From contig NZ_RCZK01000002.1 of the NCBI RefSeq assembly GCF_006438955.1, forward strand, positions 309,581-373,580: a stretch of 64,000 bases of DNA, in the 5' to 3' direction. This stretch comes from Sphingomonas oligophenolica. Its GTDB lineage: Bacteria > Pseudomonadota > Alphaproteobacteria > Sphingomonadales > Sphingomonadaceae. The notes under the pieces were generated by a model. That model ran no database searches. It was not told the DNA's origin and worked only from the letters and a program-made list of their open reading frames with translations. Positions 61,775-64,000 of this stretch are shown here, in pieces (position 1 is the first letter of the stretch; every line of letters starts with the position of its first letter). A program made the position numbers and the translations under genes.

Positions 61775-61795
61775 CCCTACCCCCTAGGGGTAGGG
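61775..61795. promoter_or_regulatory. Operator of the metal-sensing repressor
   Basis: CCCTACCCC-CTA-GGGGTAGGG is a perfect 21-bp palindrome with the TACCCC/GGGGTA core of CsoR/RcnR operators. It ends one base before the repressor ATG, so it covers the ribosome-binding region. A TTATAG sequence (about 61808-61803 on the minus strand) just upstream could be the -10. Repressor bound here would block both transcription and, on the mRNA, initiation. Confidence 0.8.
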
Positions 61796-61814
61796 GGGCA
61801 ACGCTATAAGACGA

Positions 61815-62828
61815 TCATTTCAGGCTCGACGCGTTTGTGCTCAGCGCCCAGATGGCGGCCGAGCCTCCCCGCGAGGGCACCGCAAGGAATAAGGTGCGAA
61901 GCTCGGGCACGAACAGCCCGGTTCGCGCACCCGGAGCAGTAGCGACGCGCACCGTCTCGGCCCCCGCATCCGTGGTAGATACAACGTCGATGTTGCCGGC
62001 GCCGCAGACTAGAAAAAATCGATCGCCATCGATAAATAAGTCGTCGGCATCGCCACAGGCCCGGCGAGTTCTGATCTCGTCGCCGCTGTCAGCGCTACGG
62101 ACCTGCAGCGCGGCAGGGAACCGATACGCGATTGCGAACCATCGCCCGCTCGGATCGATAGCGAGCGGAAAGTTCATGCGGCGTAACCCCGTGGACCACG
62201 ACGATGTCACTTTCCCGGCATCGATGTCCGCCGCGACGATCACGCCTCGATCGGGAATATTTACAAGCGCTTTGCCGCCGATCAGCCGAAACCCTTCGGG
62301 ATGGCCCGTGAGCTCGAGCGTCGCGAGCAGGTGGTGCGACGCTGGATCGATCACTGCCAGCGCACCCGAGCCATAGCCCACGACAACGTGACCGTTGCGA
62401 GCATCGACCCGCACATTGTCTGCGTCGTCCTCCAGCGTCAGCGTCGCTATTTCATGCCGACCACGTGCATAATAGAAATGGACCGAACCGTCGCCGCACG
62501 CGACGAAGACCTGCCCATCGGCCAGCACTGCTAAGCCCTGCGGCTCGTGCAGCCCGGTGATCCGGTCCGCCACCGTGCCAGCAACAAGGTCCACCGCGTC
62601 AACCGTGCCGTTGCCATATTCCGCGACGAACAGCAGTTTGTCCCGCAGGTCGATTGCGAAGTGGTCGATGCGACCTGAGACGTCGGGCAGCGCGATCGTC
62701 CGTTCGAGACCTAACGGCGATGCTGGATCGCTGGACGAGATTGCGCGAGGGGAAGCGTGACAGGCGTTCGCGAAAAGTGCGGCAAACAGCGGTGTCATCC
62801 GAAACAAGCCGGACATCCCGCGCATCAT
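61815..62828 (-). CDS. Exported YncE/YVTN-type beta-propeller protein
   Basis: A 337-residue exported protein with an N-terminal signal (FRMTPLFAALFANACHASPR). The rest is a seven-bladed-type propeller of repeated blades: RIDHFAIDLRDKLLFVAEYG, GNGTVDAVDLVAGTVADRIT, VVVGYGSGALAVIDPASHHL, LAIDPSGRWFAIAYRFPAAL. No catalytic motif is seen; such proteins bind partners or metals in the periplasm. Its ATG overlaps the SOD stop (ATGA), pairing it with the exported SOD. It lies 41 bp upstream of the metal repressor. Confidence 0.85.
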   Translation of the reverse strand: MMRGMSGLFRMTPLFAALFANACHASPRAISSSDPASPLGLERTIALPDVSGRIDHFAIDLRDKLLFVAEYGNGTVDAVDLVAGTVADRITGLHEPQGLAVLADGQVFVACGDGSVHFYYARGRHEIATLTLEDDADNVRVDARNGHVVVGYGSGALAVIDPASHHLLATLELTGHPEGFRLIGGKALVNIPDRGVIVAADIDAGKVTSSWSTGLRRMNFPLAIDPSGRWFAIAYRFPAALQVRSADSGDEIRTRRACGDADDLFIDGDRFFLVCGAGNIDVVSTTDAGAETVRVATAPGARTGLFVPELRTLFLAVPSRGGSAAIWALSTNASSLK

Positions 62829-63538
62829 GCGGCCTTGGAGAACCGTACGTCAGCCGAGTGCCAATTCACCGCCCCCATGAACGCATCGACATACGCACCG
62901 GCTTTGGCACCATAGTCGATCGCGTAGGCGTGTTCGTACATATCGAGAGCGAGGATCGGCGTGGCTCCCGCCAGCGTCATGGTATGATCGGCCGCCCATT
63001 GGTTGACCAGCCGGTTATCGCGGTGACTGTAAGTCAACAGCACCCAGCCCGAGCCACCGCCGAGCACTTTTCCCATCGCGGCGAACTCTGCACGCCAACG
63101 CGCATCGCTGCCGAAGTCGCGCTCGATCGCGGCGGAGAGCGCCGAACCGGGGCGTGTCGGTGCTCCGAGGCCAGAAAAATACAGCTCGTGCAGTATCATC
63201 GAGTTCCATGCGGTCAATTCTTCGCGTTTGAGCCCGTTGATGGTGAAAACCGCTGCGGTGGTGGGATCGAGCGCAGCAAACTGGCCAGATAATGCCCCGA
63301 GGCGCTTCACCGCGCCGACGTAATTATTGTCGTGATGGCTAACGAGCAGCTTTTCCGAAAGACCGGTGATCGCCTTGGGGTCGAATGGCAGAGGCGCAGG
63401 CTGCGGCGTGAAGGTTGGGCTGGTGGGGGTAGCGGCTGCGCTTGCCGCCATCGGTACGAGTGCGCACGCGCCCACCGACAGAGCGGCTCCGGCAGCGAGC
63501 AAATTGCGACGGTCGATCAGCGCGTCGGTCATTGTCAT
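62825..63538 (-). CDS. Exported Fe/Mn-family superoxide dismutase (Tat-type signal)
   Basis: A 237-residue protein. The N-terminus (DRRNLLAAGAALSVGACALV) has a Tat-like signal. The SOD core has the first His in EKLLVSHHDNNYVGAVKRL (normally HHxxHH; here the second pair is Asn-Asn), a second His in WNSMILHELYFSGLG, and Asp/His in ILALDMYEHAYAIDYG, so all four metal ligands appear present. It would remove superoxide in the periplasm. It is coupled to the propeller gene, and both precede the metal-sensor operon, fitting a metal/oxidative-stress island. Confidence 0.88.
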   Translation of the reverse strand: MTMTDALIDRRNLLAAGAALSVGACALVPMAASAAATPTSPTFTPQPAPLPFDPKAITGLSEKLLVSHHDNNYVGAVKRLGALSGQFAALDPTTAAVFTINGLKREELTAWNSMILHELYFSGLGAPTRPGSALSAAIERDFGSDARWRAEFAAMGKVLGGGSGWVLLTYSHRDNRLVNQWAADHTMTLAGATPILALDMYEHAYAIDYGAKAGAYVDAFMGAVNWHSADVRFSKAA

Positions 63539-63719
63539 TCTCCAGGCCGAGGGATGGAAAGTGCGAACACCTACGTTAAGCGATCACGTTCGTCAGAGAC
63601 AGCGCAATGCCTGACCACGCCGTCATCAAGGTTCGCTGAATTCCAAAACGTTCAATGTGCCTGCCGTCTGGCCAGGACGACCACTTGCGCCAGATTTGGA
63701 TAGTGGGCTCGCAAAGTGC

Positions 63720-64000
63720 TCAACGCCGACGCAATCGCCTACTCTCGCCAAAGATGTCGTCTTGCGATGCTTCGAACGCTTCGAAAAAGCGTCGTCGCGC
63801 GTGATTTTCGCTGATCACGCCCAGCACCGTGCGGGCGTCGTCGGTCACGACGATCTCATCCGCCGCGACCTTGTCGAATAGCGCCAGCACCGCCTGAATA
63901 TCGGCTGTCGGCGCAAGCGTCGCATCGGCTAGAGTCGCTATTGCGGAAACGGGCGATCCGCCATCCGCATCCGGATTATAGGCGGCCGCGGTAGGAACAA
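63720..64000 (-). CDS. C-terminal CBS part of a probable ClC-type chloride channel (runs off window)
   Basis: The visible ~93 codons read VPTAAAYNPDADGGSPVSAI, then a CBS-like module (ADIQAVLALFDKVAADEIVV; DDARTVLGVISENHARRRFF) and a tail ending ESRRLRRR at the stop 63720. The RTVLGVISENHARRR stretch is typical of the second CBS repeat of bacterial ClC proteins. The membrane part lies outside the window. It is 181 bp upstream of the SOD gene on the same strand; that gap shows no gene. Confidence 0.65.
   Translation of the reverse strand, partial: VPTAAAYNPDADGGSPVSAIATLADATLAPTADIQAVLALFDKVAADEIVVTDDARTVLGVISENHARRRFFEAFEASQDDIFGESRRLRRR

Overview
The window is GC-rich, densely coding alphaproteobacterial DNA. 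It most resembles a Sphingomonas-type sphingomonad chromosome. The reasons are a CckA-type hybrid kinase, a ROSE-like thermometer ahead of an Hsp20 gene, tandem M13 peptidases, tandem Flp pilins, and four copies of a palindromic intergenic repeat built on GTTCGTGCTGAG/CTTCGACAAGCTCAG units. The genus is inferred from gene style only; there is no rRNA in the window. No tRNA, CRISPR array or prophage was seen.

Layout, part 1 (1-31.9 kb). The left end holds a formaldehyde-detoxification operon on the minus strand: frmA, a VOC protein and a partial fghA. Next come small stress or chromatin-like proteins, a nitroreductase broken by one base, an exported acetamidase-family protein with an exported gamma-glutamyltransferase, a CinA-type protein divergent from map, purL, and a DUF418 membrane protein. 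A minus-strand run follows: lolC-lolD-GNAT-gpx-der-Hpt. The largest non-coding stretch (17307-17908) carries a candidate small RNA, a heat-shock promoter and a ROSE-type RNA thermometer feeding hsp20. Then come mutT, two Flp pilins, accA-xerD with two unrecognised envelope genes, aroK-aroB with a 15-bp repeat at the aroB start, a KefB-type antiporter/Fe-S scaffold/cvpA run, radA, a GAF protein and a GT4 glycosyltransferase.

Layout, part 2 (31.9-57.9 kb). This part holds a PadR regulator with AT-rich repeats upstream, rarA-mmcQ and an RNase H-like gene without an obvious start codon. It continues with a PQQ-type sugar dehydrogenase plus DUF2231 protein, a MaoC/CitE pair, an HI0933-type flavoprotein, an exported cyclophilin, a DEAD-box helicase with a DbpA-like tail, a receiver protein, cckA, two M13 metallopeptidases, smpB, dapA, an soluble lytic transglycosylase, a GreA/B-type factor, a NYN-LOTUS protein and an HWE/HisKA_2 kinase.

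Layout, part 3 (57.9-64 kb) is accessory. A Uma2-type gene is cut after about 28 codons by an IS3-family end. An IS30-family element with perfect 30-bp inverted repeats sits between the C-terminal halves of two different IS3-family transposases that point outward and are both cut at the same Gln-Tyr-x-Ser codons. Beyond it lies a metal/oxidative-stress island on the minus strand: an exported Fe/Mn SOD, an exported beta-propeller protein, a CsoR/RcnR-type repressor with a palindrome abutting its start codon, a CDF metal exporter, and the CBS tail of a probable ClC channel at the window edge.

The most unusual items are the symmetric IS30-in-IS3 junction, the stacked RpoH/ROSE control of hsp20, the candidate small RNA just upstream of it, the metal operator at the repressor start, the aroB start-codon repeat, and the start-less RNase H-like gene.
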